NCBI GenBank assembly: GCA_016288655.1 | Contig: JAEEKX010000022.1 | Span: 1-55,692 of the forward strand | Origin: Bacteroidales bacterium | GTDB lineage: Bacteria > Bacteroidota > Bacteroidia > Bacteroidales > WCHB1-69 | Reading direction: 5' to 3' | DNA length: 55,692 bases | Shown here: positions 7,701 to 16,205 of the stretch, one piece after another | How positions within the stretch are numbered: position 1 is the stretch's first letter | Layout of the letters: the number at the start of each line of letters is the position of its first letter | Translations under genes and position numbers: made by a program | The notes under the pieces: generated by a model | Told to the model about the DNA's origin: nothing | Databases searched by the model: none | Seen by the model: the letters and a program-made list of their open reading frames with translations, nothing else

Positions 7701-10700
7701 CGATGAGGATATTGTAATTCTCGTTGGTTTGCAGGGATATGTAGGCGATATAGTCGATGTTGTTTTCATAATAGGTGAAGGTGTCGAGATACAGTCCCGC
7801 TTCTTCTGGATAAACGTATTCATCGCCGTACCAGAAGTCTTCACCGAGGCAGATGGTGTCGCTCACGCGGTTGACGATGAGGCCGCCGTACTCGTAGGCA
7901 CCGATGTCGATGCGGCCCTGTTTAATACGGAGCGAGCCGGCGAGGTCGTACATCGGCAGGTTGAGGGAGGTGGTGTTGGCGATACCTTGGTTGATGCAGG
8001 CGGAGCCGGCGGCAAGCGTGTAGTCGTAGTGGTAGTTGCCGACCGCACCTGCTGTGTCAGACGGGTTTGTGAAATTCGGATAATAGGCACCTGGTTCGTC
8101 GCCGCTGTTGAGGGTGTCCAAGGTGATGTTGGCCGTGCCGTCCACGCCGCCTTCCACCGCACAATAGGCGTAGGTGGCATTCGTTCCCGAAATGTTCACT
8201 CGATTGTTCTTGGTTTTGTTGCCCCAGATCACGCAGTTGGTGAACTGATTCGTGCCATTGTTGCCGTTGCTTACGCCTGCCCCCGTGGTGGAACTATTGT
8301 TATTGTATAAATTCTTCACGATGTGACAGTTGGTAAACTGCGCTCCGTTGCTCGCATACACGCCGATGCCGGTGTTGTTGGCCACATTCACGTTTACATA
8401 CAGACCGCCGTAGGCATACAGACCTGTTCCACCGTTGTTGATAATGGAGGTGTTGAACACCTGTGTGTTGCTGGAGCCGTTGTAGATGCCGTAGCTTCTG
8501 TTTCCGCTGATGGTACATCCGCTGATTTTGCCGGAACCGCTGTAGAGGTAGATGCCGTATCTGTTGTTGCGGATAATGCTGTTCTCCACGTCGCAGTTGC
8601 CGGTGTAATAGATGCCATCGCTTGAGTTGTCCTCCACCATGCAGTTGGAAATGGTGAGTTCAGACCCGCTGATTCCATACGTGGAATTGTGGGCGGAGCG
8701 GCAGTTCCGGATGGTCAGTTTTCTGCCGTCGAAGCCCTTGGCACCGTTATGGGTGAAGGTGCAGTTTTCAACCGCACTCTCCTCAACGTGGACACCGCTG
8801 CCCAAATTGTTGGTGAAGGTGCAGTTCAGCAGGTCGGTGTGGGCCAAGAGGTAGCCGCCGCCGAAGCTGGCATTGCGGTCGTAGCCGTTCTGTACGGTGA
8901 AGCCGTCGAACAGACTTTCGCCATTGCGGAAGTCAACGGTGCTTTCGTGCGCCTCGGGTTCGCAGTCGCTGCACGTGAACTGGAGGGCGAAACCAGTCGT
9001 CAGGGAACCGCTTCCTGAGGTGAACTGCACCACCAGAACTCCGCTGGTAGAGGTCAACGACACAGTGCCATCGTAGTTGTAGTTGCCGAGTTCCCTTCCT
9101 CCGACACCGTCATATATTTTCAGACGGGCAGAATAATTGTTGTTGTAATTTCCTGAAAGTGTGATGGTACTGTATGGATTGTAGGAACGGATGATGATTT
9201 CGCCATTGCAGTTGGGCGAGAAGTTTCCGTTCGGACCACCGTCGTCGTAGATGGTGCCCTCGCACGCCGTGATGTCCATGGAACCCGTTGCGGGCATATT
9301 GAGTGTTACGGATTCTGTATAATAGGTGGTGTTGGAGGTGGCTGCGAACGGGCAGGTTTTGTCTAACACGCGGTAAAGGCGGTCGCCGTCGAGGATAGTG
9401 GCATTGTTCTCGAAGTCACGCTGCGAGAGGTCGTAGTTGTACGGCTCGTTGCCTGCGAAGCTGCCATAGACGGCCACATTGGGATGGACGATGTAGGGTC
9501 TTTCGCAGGTGTAGGTGCCTTTTGCCACCCATACGGAGGCCGGCGGGGTGCACCCGGAGGCCAAGACCATTGCATATTGCAGGTCGCTGGTGGCGTTGCT
9601 CCAAGAGGAACCGTCCTGCAACCCAGCGCCCGTGGTGGTTACATATATTATATTGCTGGGCGTTTCAGGGTGTAACGGGAAAGCCATATCGAAGGCGGAC
9701 TCGAAGGCACCGATATCCACACGCTCCTGCTGGATGCGGTCGTTTCCGTTGAGGTCGGTTTCTGTAGTGGACAAGCTGTTGTTCCCCAAACCGATACAGA
9801 AGGAACCCTCCTGCAACGTCCAGTCACCGATGGCATTGTTGGCATCCGCGCCCGCTTCGGCGGTGGGGTTGGTGAAGTTCGGATAACCCATTCCGGTGCC
9901 GTTGTTCTCTTCCTGCAAGGTGAGGGCGCCGCTGTAGTAGCCGGGGAATGCGGAATTGACGAAGGTGAAGTACTTGCCGTTGGCAGCGGCGATATGGTTG
10001 GCATTATTGCCCACTTTGTTCCCCCAAATGATGGAGTTTTTGAAAGTGGTGCCGTTGTAGGAATAGACGCCGCCTGCGTTGGTCGCCGCCGCGTTGCGCA
10101 CGATGTCGCAACTGGTAAATACGGACTTGTTCCCGTCATAGATGCCGCCTCCGGTGCCTCCCGACACGTTGTTGCCAATCAGGCATTGGGTGAAGATACC
10201 AACTCCGTTATTGCTATTGTAAACATTCACGCCGCCGCCGTTGCCCCGTGCCGTGTTGTTGCTGATGATACAATTGCTGACGGAGACGAATGCTGAGCTG
10301 TTGGTGTTGCGCACGCACACGCCGCCGCCGTCAGACGCGCTGTTGAGGGTGATGCTGCTGTTGGTGAGGGTGTTGTCATTTTCCAAATAGATACCGCCGC
10401 CATACACGTTCCAGTTGTTGCCGGCCCCGTCATAGACGGTGGTGTTGTTGCGCAGGGTACAGTTCTCGATGGTGCCGTTGGTGCTGTAAACACCTACGCC
10501 CCACACCTTGTGTCCGCTGCCGGTACCCGAAAGGGTGATGTTGTTGTTGTAGATTTCGCAGTTCTCCAACCTGCCGCCGTTATTATATACGGCCACACCC
10601 GAGCGGGTGATGTTGGCGGTAGTGCCCGATATGGAGGCGTTGTTGGCGGTGATTTTGCAGTTGCGCAGGGTGCAGTTCTGGCGGATATAGGCCGCCCCGC

Positions 10701-13700
10701 CTTCACCCACATTGTCCACGGTACCGCCCCTGATGGTGAACCCGTCGAAAAGGGATGGTCTGTCGGCAGTGAAGTCCTCGCTCTGGTACAGCACGCGGCG
10801 GGCGTTGCTCCCGTTGAGGGTAGAGACGTTGGAAGGATTGCGGTCGTTGAGGTCAAAATAGGGTCCTTCGTTGCCGTTGAAACCGCCATACGCCCGAACA
10901 TTGCCCTTGATTTCAAAGCTGTTGGCACCTGACGTGTTGCCAGTGTATGTTCCTTTCTTCACATAAATGAAAGGGGTTACATCCGTATAGGTGTTCGCTG
11001 TGTCCATAGCCTCCTGCAATTCCATAGCGTGCTGCCACGATTCTCCGCTGTGCGAACCGGCGCCCGTGGGAGTGACATAGATAATCTTGCGTACGGTCAG
11101 GTTCAGGGTAATCAAGCTGTCGCACTCTTCATCCACATAGAAGCGGTGGGTGTAAGTACCCTGTTCGCTAACCGTTCTGCCGTAAAAGTCGTAGCTGTCG
11201 CCCTCGTTCACGATGGCGTTGATGATGCGCTGCAGGGTGCAGTCGGCATCTCCACAGAATCGGATGTTGCTGCGGAAGTATGTCGGGCTCGGATTAGCGT
11301 CAGTTGGATCAATTTCGCGCCAACTTTCGCGGTAAAGGGTGTAGTTGTTTGACATTGTCGTGCCGTAGAAAATCGTGTTGCGGTCGTCGGTGCCACTATT
11401 GTTCAGCACGGCTACCACAAGATTGCTCCCGTCCCATATATACGGCTGGTCCAGAAGGATGGAACTCCATCCTTCGGATAGGGAAATCTCACCCGCAAAG
11501 ACTTGTTGCATCTCAGAGGTCGGTACAAATCCGTTGCCGGAGTTCATCCTTGTGCGTGTGGTGCTTCCTATCCAGATCGTGACAGGGCTCTTGCTTATGC
11601 TGCTGCCACTGTATTGGAACGAAAGGGCGGAGATGAAACTGCCAGCCGACAGACCGGAAGCGGCAATCTCGCCGGAGGTATAGAGCTGTTGCGTGTAGGT
11701 ATAGTTGTAATCATAAGAAGAACCATGGCCTATAGGAATGCATATATCGGTGACGTTTCCGTTGCCAATCTGGAAGCATTCTGTATTCCCTTCGCCCATA
11801 ATGACAGAAACTTTCTTCCATAAACTGCTGTTGCCGTTGCCGCAGTCCGACTGGAAGTAGAAGTCCCAGCCGCCGCGTCCGAGTTGTGAAACGGCTATGG
11901 TTGGTTCGCCACTCACGGTCACTATGGTACCGGTGCCTTGCTCAAAGCCCGAAGGTCCGTATTCCACCCGCCATTCCGTCTCCTCGTAGCCGGGTTGCCA
12001 AGTGAAATTGATTTCGTGCCGTGAAGGTGTTTCATACGTGATGTTCACGGGATACATACAGCCCTCGCAGAAGCGGATGTTGCTGAGATAGTTGCTGGTG
12101 TAGCCGTAGGATGAAGAGGTTGGGAGCTCGGAACCTTGCCAGAATAAGGTGTTGTTGGTGTTTCCTGTATGCTGGTAGAATCTGTTGTTGGAATAGTAGT
12201 CGGTAGTGCCTGCCATTCCTGTATTGTCGCTAAAAGCCACCACCACATTGCTGGTGCCGTCCCATACAAAAGGAACATTAAAGTTGAAGGTGACCCAGCG
12301 ATAGGTCTCCTCGCTGCTGCGGCCTTCAAAAGTAAAATCGGCTTCCGGAACCACGTTGGTGAGCGCACCAGTATTGAACCAGTCGCTGTTGTTCGCAAAA
12401 GCGGTTTTCTCGGTATTGCCCATATAAACCGACATCTTTCTTGTTACGGAAGTGGAGTAGTTGTATTGTATGGAAAGGGCATACATCGGTTCACCGGGCA
12501 TTACGCCCATCTCGCGGAGGGCGTCGGCGGTGAATATCTGCTGTGATTGGGAATAATTATAGGATCTGTCTATCGCAGAGACCAGATTTCCGCTGGACAG
12601 ATCGTTGCCGACAAACTCGGCGCAGTCGTCGCTGCCCATCACATTCGCGGAAACCATCCGCCAGTCGCTGTGGTTGCTGCCGCCGCACTCGGCCCGCACA
12701 TAGAAGTCGTAAGTGCCGTGCTCCAGATTGGCGATGACAGTGGTCGGATTGTCGGTCACGGTCACAGAAGTACCACTGCCATGCTCAAAGCCGCTGAGTC
12801 CGTACTCCACCGTCCATTCGTTCTCTTGATACATTCTGTCCCAGTCCAAACGCACCTCCGTGCGCGATACGGTGGCGGCAGTCAGGTTGGTGGGTGTCAT
12901 GCAGGAAGTGATGGCGCAGAACCTAATGTTAGTCAAATAGTTACTCAATTGTCCCGTATTGCTGGTGGAAAAATCCGTTGTCGATCCAAACCACGAGAGG
13001 CAATTGTTCTCATGGTGGGCTTTTCCATAAAACGGGAAATCCCGATACTCATTAAAATAGGTGTCTTCTTTGGAGATGACGAAAGCAATGGCGAGGTTGC
13101 TCTGTCCATCCCATGTGATGGTGTTCTCAAAGTGAAGTGGCATCCAATACCCGGGTTCTGCATTGGTGAGAAGGGTTTGTGCTTCAGGATAAACAGGGGT
13201 GAGATCTTCAGAGTCAAACCAGTCGGTTGTGCTCTCGAACCCTGTCTTGGAGGTTTGTCCCATATAGATGCCCACTGTTCGTATGTCGGGATTGTAGGGG
13301 AATTGCACCCAGATGGTGGATGGCGCGTCGCCGGCAGAGAGTCCGGAGGCGGCTAACTCGGCGGCAGTGAAGATTTGTTGCGACACGCATTGGCGTTTCT
13401 GGTAGTTTCCCGAACTTGTCCATCCCAGCGTGGCAGTGCCGTTGCCGATGACATCGAAGCAGTCTGCCATGTAGGCAGTCCGGAAGGTGAACGGTTCCAG
13501 CGTTATGGTTTCCCCGTTCATACAGGTGTAGCTGAGATAGACATCATAGTAGGTGCCGGCTTCCAAGCCTGTAAGGAGTGCTGTAGTGTCGTCAGGATTG
13601 AGGATGGTGCCGGTGCCGGGTTCAAATCCCTGCGGTCCGTATTCGAGCTGCCAGTTGAAAGCATGGTGGAGAAACAGATCCCTCTGAAGCACCTCCCACG

Positions 13701-15336
13701 AAAGGGATGCGCTCTGGTGGCTCTTTTCAAGGCACATCATGTTTTGCACGAATGGCACACAGGAAACGGGCTCCACTTGCAAGCGTGTGTCGTAGCATCT
13801 CAATGATCCTGAAAAATAGAGAGTCAGGGCACCCGTTGTGGAAATAAGGGTGGTCCCGGCAGCAGGATTGGAGGCGAGAAGGGTGCCATCCGTATCCTCT
13901 CCGTCGTAAACTTCCAGGTCGAAACTGAGTGCCAAAACATCCAGTTTCAATTGTTCTTCCTCATTGGCAGGATAGAGTGTCAGGGTGTTGGTGTAAGAGT
14001 TCGTATAGCCGACGCAAGAATAGTCATTCAAACCGTTGGCATGGGAAATAAGGGTGGGTTGGGAAATGGTTCGTGAGGTCGTCCCGCCATAGTTAAACAA
14101 AAGCGTGTGCGCATTTTCATTTGGATGGGCAAAAACGACAATGTGGTCACGGTCAATCCAAAATCCCGAACTGGGTTGGTCACCGGCGATGCCACTGCTG
14201 ACATAATAGTCGTCGGTTTTGATGCTGTCCAACTTGAAGTAGCCGTCGTAAGATCCGCCCCAACCCCAGTTGAAATGGAAGAAGTTGTTGGCATCGTAGC
14301 CGTCGCATACGAAAGCGTGTCCCGTCCCGTTCTGTCCGGAAAAGGTTCCGGTTCCGCTGTAAAAGACAGGCATTTGCGCATCCAACTCGGCTTTCAGCAT
14401 TTCCATCCAAACGCTGTCGGAATAGACGATGGCGGTGGCGTATTGGGTGGGCCATCCGTATCCGGTTGAATAGCGGTAGCTTTTGATGGCGATTTGGGCA
14501 TCGTAGCCGAAATGATTGATAAAGGCCGCACGGGCAGCATAGTCGGAGGCACCGCTTTCATAAACACCGTAATTCATATTGGCGGCTATGCCGCAATCGC
14601 GCATCAGGGTGGCCACAGCGTTCACCTGCGCTGTCGAAGAACTCCAGTTCAAATAGTCGGGCATCAAATCAAATTGGTAGGTGCTGCTGGCAAAATCCGA
14701 TGCGATTTCTCCGTATGTAGAGTGGTCGTAACTATGTGAACCATAGCCATGCAATGGATATTGGTGGTAGTTGATGATCTGCGCCATGGCGGTGGCCACG
14801 CAGCCGGTAACGGCTTGGTCGTCACCTTCGCCGGGACAAAGTTCGTTGTAATAAGGCGACTGGTTCCACGTGGTGGTGAGCAATGGGGCTATGGAGCGGG
14901 AATTGCCGCTGCGCACAGGTTCGCGCCCCTCCACCAATTCCGTCCATGCCTGGCTCACTCTTTCCGAAGCAGAAAGGCTGTGCTCCCTCACGTAGGCAAT
15001 CTGGTCGGCATAGCCTTGCAGCCATGCGGCACAGTTGGCGGGGATGTTCTGCGGGTTGAAACTCCCAGTGGTGGAATAGCCCAGCACGGGTGTCACCGCA
15101 TCGTCGGCCGCCACAATGACGAAGCCGCCGCCCACATTATAGACGTAGAACAGCGCGTCGCTGCGGTCGTTGCTCCATGTATAGGCCAGCGTGCATTCGG
15201 TGCTGCGTGTCACCGCCGGCGATTTTTGCATCATAAAATTAAGAGCGACAATCCGTGCCTGTTCTGGCTCTACGGGTGAGGCCATCATCGTGATGGCACA
15301 GATCAGCATTGCGAAAAGGGTCGTGATTTTTTTCAT
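4786..15336 (-). CDS. giant T9SS-exported C10 (streptopain-like) protease / beta-helix adhesin
   Basis: 3516 residues from the ATG at 15336, where MKKITTLFAMLICA starts a signal peptide; the longer frame to 15399 lacks one. Residues 20-145 resemble a streptopain propeptide (GGGFVIVAADDAVTPVLGYS). Residues 150-380 are the C10 catalytic domain with Cys179 in TGCVATAMAQ, His340 in GTGHAFVCDGY and the Trp block HFNWGWGG. From about 540 to 1400 come repeated modules of about 270 residues, each with a fibronectin-like part ('EW.VEYG.SGFE.G.GT') and a sandwich part ('NIRFC'). Residues about 1415-2490 are two right-handed beta-helix regions with pectate-lyase-like NN/GGG/NC repeats. Then come about ten 49-residue CDSYxWN..TY repeats, PKD- and Fn3-like domains and a type A sorting domain. 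It probably acts at the cell surface as protease plus adhesin. It follows the lipoprotein gene by 41 bp. Confidence 0.85.
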   Translation of the reverse strand: MKKITTLFAMLICAITMMASPVEPEQARIVALNFMMQKSPAVTRSTECTLAYTWSNDRSDALFYVYNVGGGFVIVAADDAVTPVLGYSTTGSFNPQNIPANCAAWLQGYADQIAYVREHSLSASERVSQAWTELVEGREPVRSGNSRSIAPLLTTTWNQSPYYNELCPGEGDDQAVTGCVATAMAQIINYHQYPLHGYGSHSYDHSTYGEIASDFASSTYQFDLMPDYLNWSSSTAQVNAVATLMRDCGIAANMNYGVYESGASDYAARAAFINHFGYDAQIAIKSYRYSTGYGWPTQYATAIVYSDSVWMEMLKAELDAQMPVFYSGTGTFSGQNGTGHAFVCDGYDANNFFHFNWGWGGSYDGYFKLDSIKTDDYYVSSGIAGDQPSSGFWIDRDHIVVFAHPNENAHTLLFNYGGTTSRTISQPTLISHANGLNDYSCVGYTNSYTNTLTLYPANEEEQLKLDVLALSFDLEVYDGEDTDGTLLASNPAAGTTLISTTGALTLYFSGSLRCYDTRLQVEPVSCVPFVQNMMCLEKSHQSASLSWEVLQRDLFLHHAFNWQLEYGPQGFEPGTGTILNPDDTTALLTGLEAGTYYDVYLSYTCMNGETITLEPFTFRTAYMADCFDVIGNGTATLGWTSSGNYQKRQCVSQQIFTAAELAASGLSAGDAPSTIWVQFPYNPDIRTVGIYMGQTSKTGFESTTDWFDSEDLTPVYPEAQTLLTNAEPGYWMPLHFENTITWDGQSNLAIAFVISKEDTYFNEYRDFPFYGKAHHENNCLSWFGSTTDFSTSNTGQLSNYLTNIRFCAITSCMTPTNLTAATVSRTEVRLDWDRMYQENEWTVEYGLSGFEHGSGTSVTVTDNPTTVIANLEHGTYDFYVRAECGGSNHSDWRMVSANVMGSDDCAEFVGNDLSSGNLVSAIDRSYNYSQSQQIFTADALREMGVMPGEPMYALSIQYNYSTSVTRKMSVYMGNTEKTAFANNSDWFNTGALTNVVPEADFTFEGRSSEETYRWVTFNFNVPFVWDGTSNVVVAFSDNTGMAGTTDYYSNNRFYQHTGNTNNTLFWQGSELPTSSSYGYTSNYLSNIRFCEGCMYPVNITYETPSRHEINFTWQPGYEETEWRVEYGPSGFEQGTGTIVTVSGEPTIAVSQLGRGGWDFYFQSDCGNGNSSLWKKVSVIMGEGNTECFQIGNGNVTDICIPIGHGSSYDYNYTYTQQLYTSGEIAASGLSAGSFISALSFQYSGSSISKSPVTIWIGSTTRTRMNSGNGFVPTSEMQQVFAGEISLSEGWSSILLDQPYIWDGSNLVVAVLNNSGTDDRNTIFYGTTMSNNYTLYRESWREIDPTDANPSPTYFRSNIRFCGDADCTLQRIINAIVNEGDSYDFYGRTVSEQGTYTHRFYVDEECDSLITLNLTVRKIIYVTPTGAGSHSGESWQHAMELQEAMDTANTYTDVTPFIYVKKGTYTGNTSGANSFEIKGNVRAYGGFNGNEGPYFDLNDRNPSNVSTLNGSNARRVLYQSEDFTADRPSLFDGFTIRGGTVDNVGEGGAAYIRQNCTLRNCKITANNASISGTTANITRSGVAVYNNGGRLENCEIYNNNITLSGTGSGHKVWGVGVYSTNGTIENCTLRNNTTVYDGAGNNWNVYGGGIYLENDNTLTNSSITLNSASDGGGVCVRNTNSSAFVSVSNCIISNNTARGNGGGVNVYNSNNGVGIFTQCLIGNNVSGGTGGGIYDGNKSVFTSCDIVRNAAATNAGGVYSYNGTTFKNSIIWGNKVGNNANHIAAANGKYFTFVNSAFPGYYSGALTLQEENNGTGMGYPNFTNPTAEAGADANNAIGDWTLQEGSFCIGLGNNSLSTTETDLNGNDRIQQERVDIGAFESAFDMAFPLHPETPSNIIYVTTTGAGLQDGSSWSNATSDLQYAMVLASGCTPPASVWVAKGTYTCERPYIVHPNVAVYGSFAGNEPYNYDLSQRDFENNATILDGDRLYRVLDKTCPFAATSNTTYYTESVTLNMPATGSMDITACEGTIYDDGGPNGNFSPNCNGEIIIRSYNPYSTITLSGNYNNNYSARLKIYDGVGGRELGNYNYDGTVSLTSTSGVLVVQFTSGSGSLTTGFALQFTCSDCEPEAHESTVDFRNGESLFDGFTVQNGYDRNASFGGGYLLAHTDLLNCTFTNNLGSGVHVEESAVENCTFTHNGAKGFDGRKLTIRNCRSAHNSTYGISGSELTISNCMVEDNSSDGIYYTGNCDVENSIIRNNRYGIYLYSGSGKISGCTISGNRSYGIYNGSSNTQVFNTSIINNGGTGLYAYGGLYVNVNVANNTGIGVYASNGAQFTNCHIVKNLYNNNSSTTGAGVSNGNNGTNQFTNCVIWGNKTKNNRVNISGTNATYAYCAVEGGVDGTANITLDTLNSGDEPGAYYPNFTNPSDTAGAVGNYHYDYTLAAGSACINQGIANTTSLNLPMYDLAGSLRIKQGRIDIGAYEYGGLIVNRVSDTICLGEDFWYGDEYVYPEEAGLYLDTFTYYENNIDYIAYISLQTNENYNILIDTAICEGESVFFDGEARTETGEYTAYEYTSTGCDSTVTLNLTVLPHSSSSFSATACDSYTWNNETYYESGEYQQLFVAANGCDSTVTLHLTINGSSEYEFDQTACMVHNWNGISYRQSGDYTQTFRNHAGCDSTVTMHLTILDVLETEFSVTACDSYTWNDETYTTSGDKVQYFESALHCDSIVTLHLTINRSKVSTERLTACDSYTWNDQTYTESGTYQQVFTAANGCDSTVTLYLTINHTNEYEFADEACDTYVWNNQTYEESGDYQQVLTNAGGCDSTVTLHLTIRHSNSYEFADEACDSYVWNNQTYEESGDYQQVLTNAEGCDSTVTLHLTIHHSNSYEFADEACDSYVWNNQTYEESGDYQQVLTNAEGCDSTVTLHLTIHPSTTSEFTDEGCDSYVWNNQTYEESGDYQQTFTNAAGCDSTVTLHLTIYPTYQTQLEETICQGDLPYHYTNGLIDTTFLENTPENSVITYHFTSAHGCDSTVVLTFNVTPVTTPQLVVDGIITACQSSSATLSVDGNYTSFNWSNGATTPTISVTTPGYYWVELIDINGCSSISEIEHLGVSELIPETPAICMVGVENGHNLIVWEEIENTNVQNYRIYRENDQADIYELLATVPASQGNSYEDVTADPTIRAWRYKVTAMDVCQGETPMSELHKTVHLTINQGIGNTWNLIWTHYEGMEFASYKLYRGSANNNLEEIATLPATLTSYTDYDNVNGALFYQIEVVMNGTCLRRSETYTSARSNIVYNGEMVYTDTTVSECEQYEWFGTTYTQSGDYQHVYTSDLGYDCTATLHLTIFTMPSISISGNTNVALGESTTLSVTNNPEWTYLWSTGETTSSITVTPEEPTTYSVTVTNGTCEAEASVDVSIHDGIPSYDSNLLTLYPNPTNDIVNVQFTMNNEQLGEGEIQVLDVYGRLLDAVDISDARGASVQTVQIDLSHYATGIYFVRMVNGGKVMVVRKVVKE
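4893..4913. repeat. perfect 9-bp-arm palindrome inside the giant gene's sorting domain
   Basis: CGGACGCAC, spacer CGC, GTGCGTCCG. Same arms and same codon position as 2968-2988. Confidence 0.85.
4977..5011. repeat. five in-frame heptads ATTGTTC-type (giant gene sorting domain)
   Basis: ATTGTTC, ATTGTTC, ATTGTAA, ATTGTAC, ATTGACA. They encode VNVQFTMNNEQL, the counterpart of the array at 3052-3086. Confidence 0.85.
6397..7720 (-). repeat. nine tandem 147-bp coding units
   Basis: Boundaries fall at about 6397, 6544, 6691, 6838, 6985, 7132, 7279, 7426 and 7573, an exact 147-bp step. Each unit encodes 49 residues of the form ACDSYxWNxxTYxxSGxYxQ, then GCDSTVTLHLTI. The units at 6544-6984 differ by only a few bases, so they duplicated or were homogenised recently. 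The outer units are more diverged. Confidence 0.9.
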
Positions 15337-15377
15337 ATTAATTAATGTTGATAAATGAATGCAGAAAATGTTATGGG

Positions 15378-15944
15378 TTACCACTCTAAGTATTCCCATT
15401 CAGCAGCAGGAACGCTGATGTGGAAGCTGAGGGTCTGTCCGTTGACTAATGTTCCGTTCAGCTTATAGGTGAAAAGATCTTCGGTTTTGGTAATGGTCAG
15501 TGTTCCGCTGGTGAAAATTCCCGATGGGTATTCCTCATCGCCAATCCAAGCGTTGACACCCGTGTCGTGGTGATAGTCTTGCCCCACGCCGTAGGTGTCA
15601 TCATAGTTGTGGACATTGAAATAGTAATCGGAGGTGAACTCGGTAAGGTCGTAGGTTCCGTTCATACTGCTGCTCTCCACATCGGCAATGATGAAATAGA
15701 GGGGATTTTCTTCCGCATCGAGTTCGGTGGTCTGTGCATCTGCATAGCCCCGTCCGTTCTGGTCAATGCCGAGACCGCTTTGCAGATGGTAGGTGGTCCC
15801 ATTGATGATTAAAGTGTTGGCTTCGGCCTCAGTGGGTGTCGGGGCGGGGGTGGGCTCGGGCTTTTCAATGGGTTCGTCTTTTTTACAACCAGCAAAAAAT
15901 AAGGAGATGATGGTTGCAAACACTAACAATTTTCTTGTCTTCAT
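15378..15944 (-). CDS. lipoprotein encoded directly ahead of the giant C10 protease
   Basis: 188 residues. The lipobox is FFAGC with Cys20, followed by KKDEP and a Pro/Glu-rich linker (PEPTPAPTPTEAE). The remaining 140 residues look all-beta: TLIINGTTYHLQ near the start, GTYDLTEFTSDYYFNV in the middle, and SGTLTITKTEDLFTYKLNG near the end. The pattern recalls small Bacteroidetes lipoproteins with an 'ngttY.i..' start and 'sGtltI....g..Y.l.Gtl' end, whose function is unknown. It shares a transcript with the protease gene. C10 proteases of other bacteria are often encoded beside small inhibitors, so an inhibitor or anchoring role is possible but unproven. Confidence 0.7.
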   Translation of the reverse strand: MKTRKLLVFATIISLFFAGCKKDEPIEKPEPTPAPTPTEAEANTLIINGTTYHLQSGLGIDQNGRGYADAQTTELDAEENPLYFIIADVESSSMNGTYDLTEFTSDYYFNVHNYDDTYGVGQDYHHDTGVNAWIGDEEYPSGIFTSGTLTITKTEDLFTYKLNGTLVNGQTLSFHISVPAAEWEYLEW

Positions 15945-16054
15945 TTTTTTTGATATTTTGGTGAGTATTAAGGAAATTTCTTTTTTTGCTCTTTTCCCGT
16001 CACACCTCCAGATTCTGCGAGGTCATTTAAGCAAAATCTGACGGTATGACGTTG

Positions 16055-16062
16055 CAAATTTA
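16055..16062 (-). promoter_or_regulatory. promoter of the lipoprotein - giant protease operon
   Basis: CAAATTTA (TAAATTTG on the minus strand). A CAAA (TTTG on the minus strand) at 16081-16084 lies 18 bp further upstream, the expected -33 spacing. The leader before the lipoprotein ATG is about 105 nt. Confidence 0.7.
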
Positions 16063-16205
16063 CATGTATTTTTTGATTCCCAAATGTTTGGTGTGTTTTT
16101 TAATCCAAATTTTTTTGTGCGGGTTGGTAATACATCGTCAATCAATGTATTATAAATACCAATTCATGCCTAATCTCTGGATTCGTTCATGGCTCCACCT
16201 GCTTT

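Noticed and set aside
6397-7720. CRISPR-like array
   Set aside because: Repeat units are contiguous and coding with no unique spacers.
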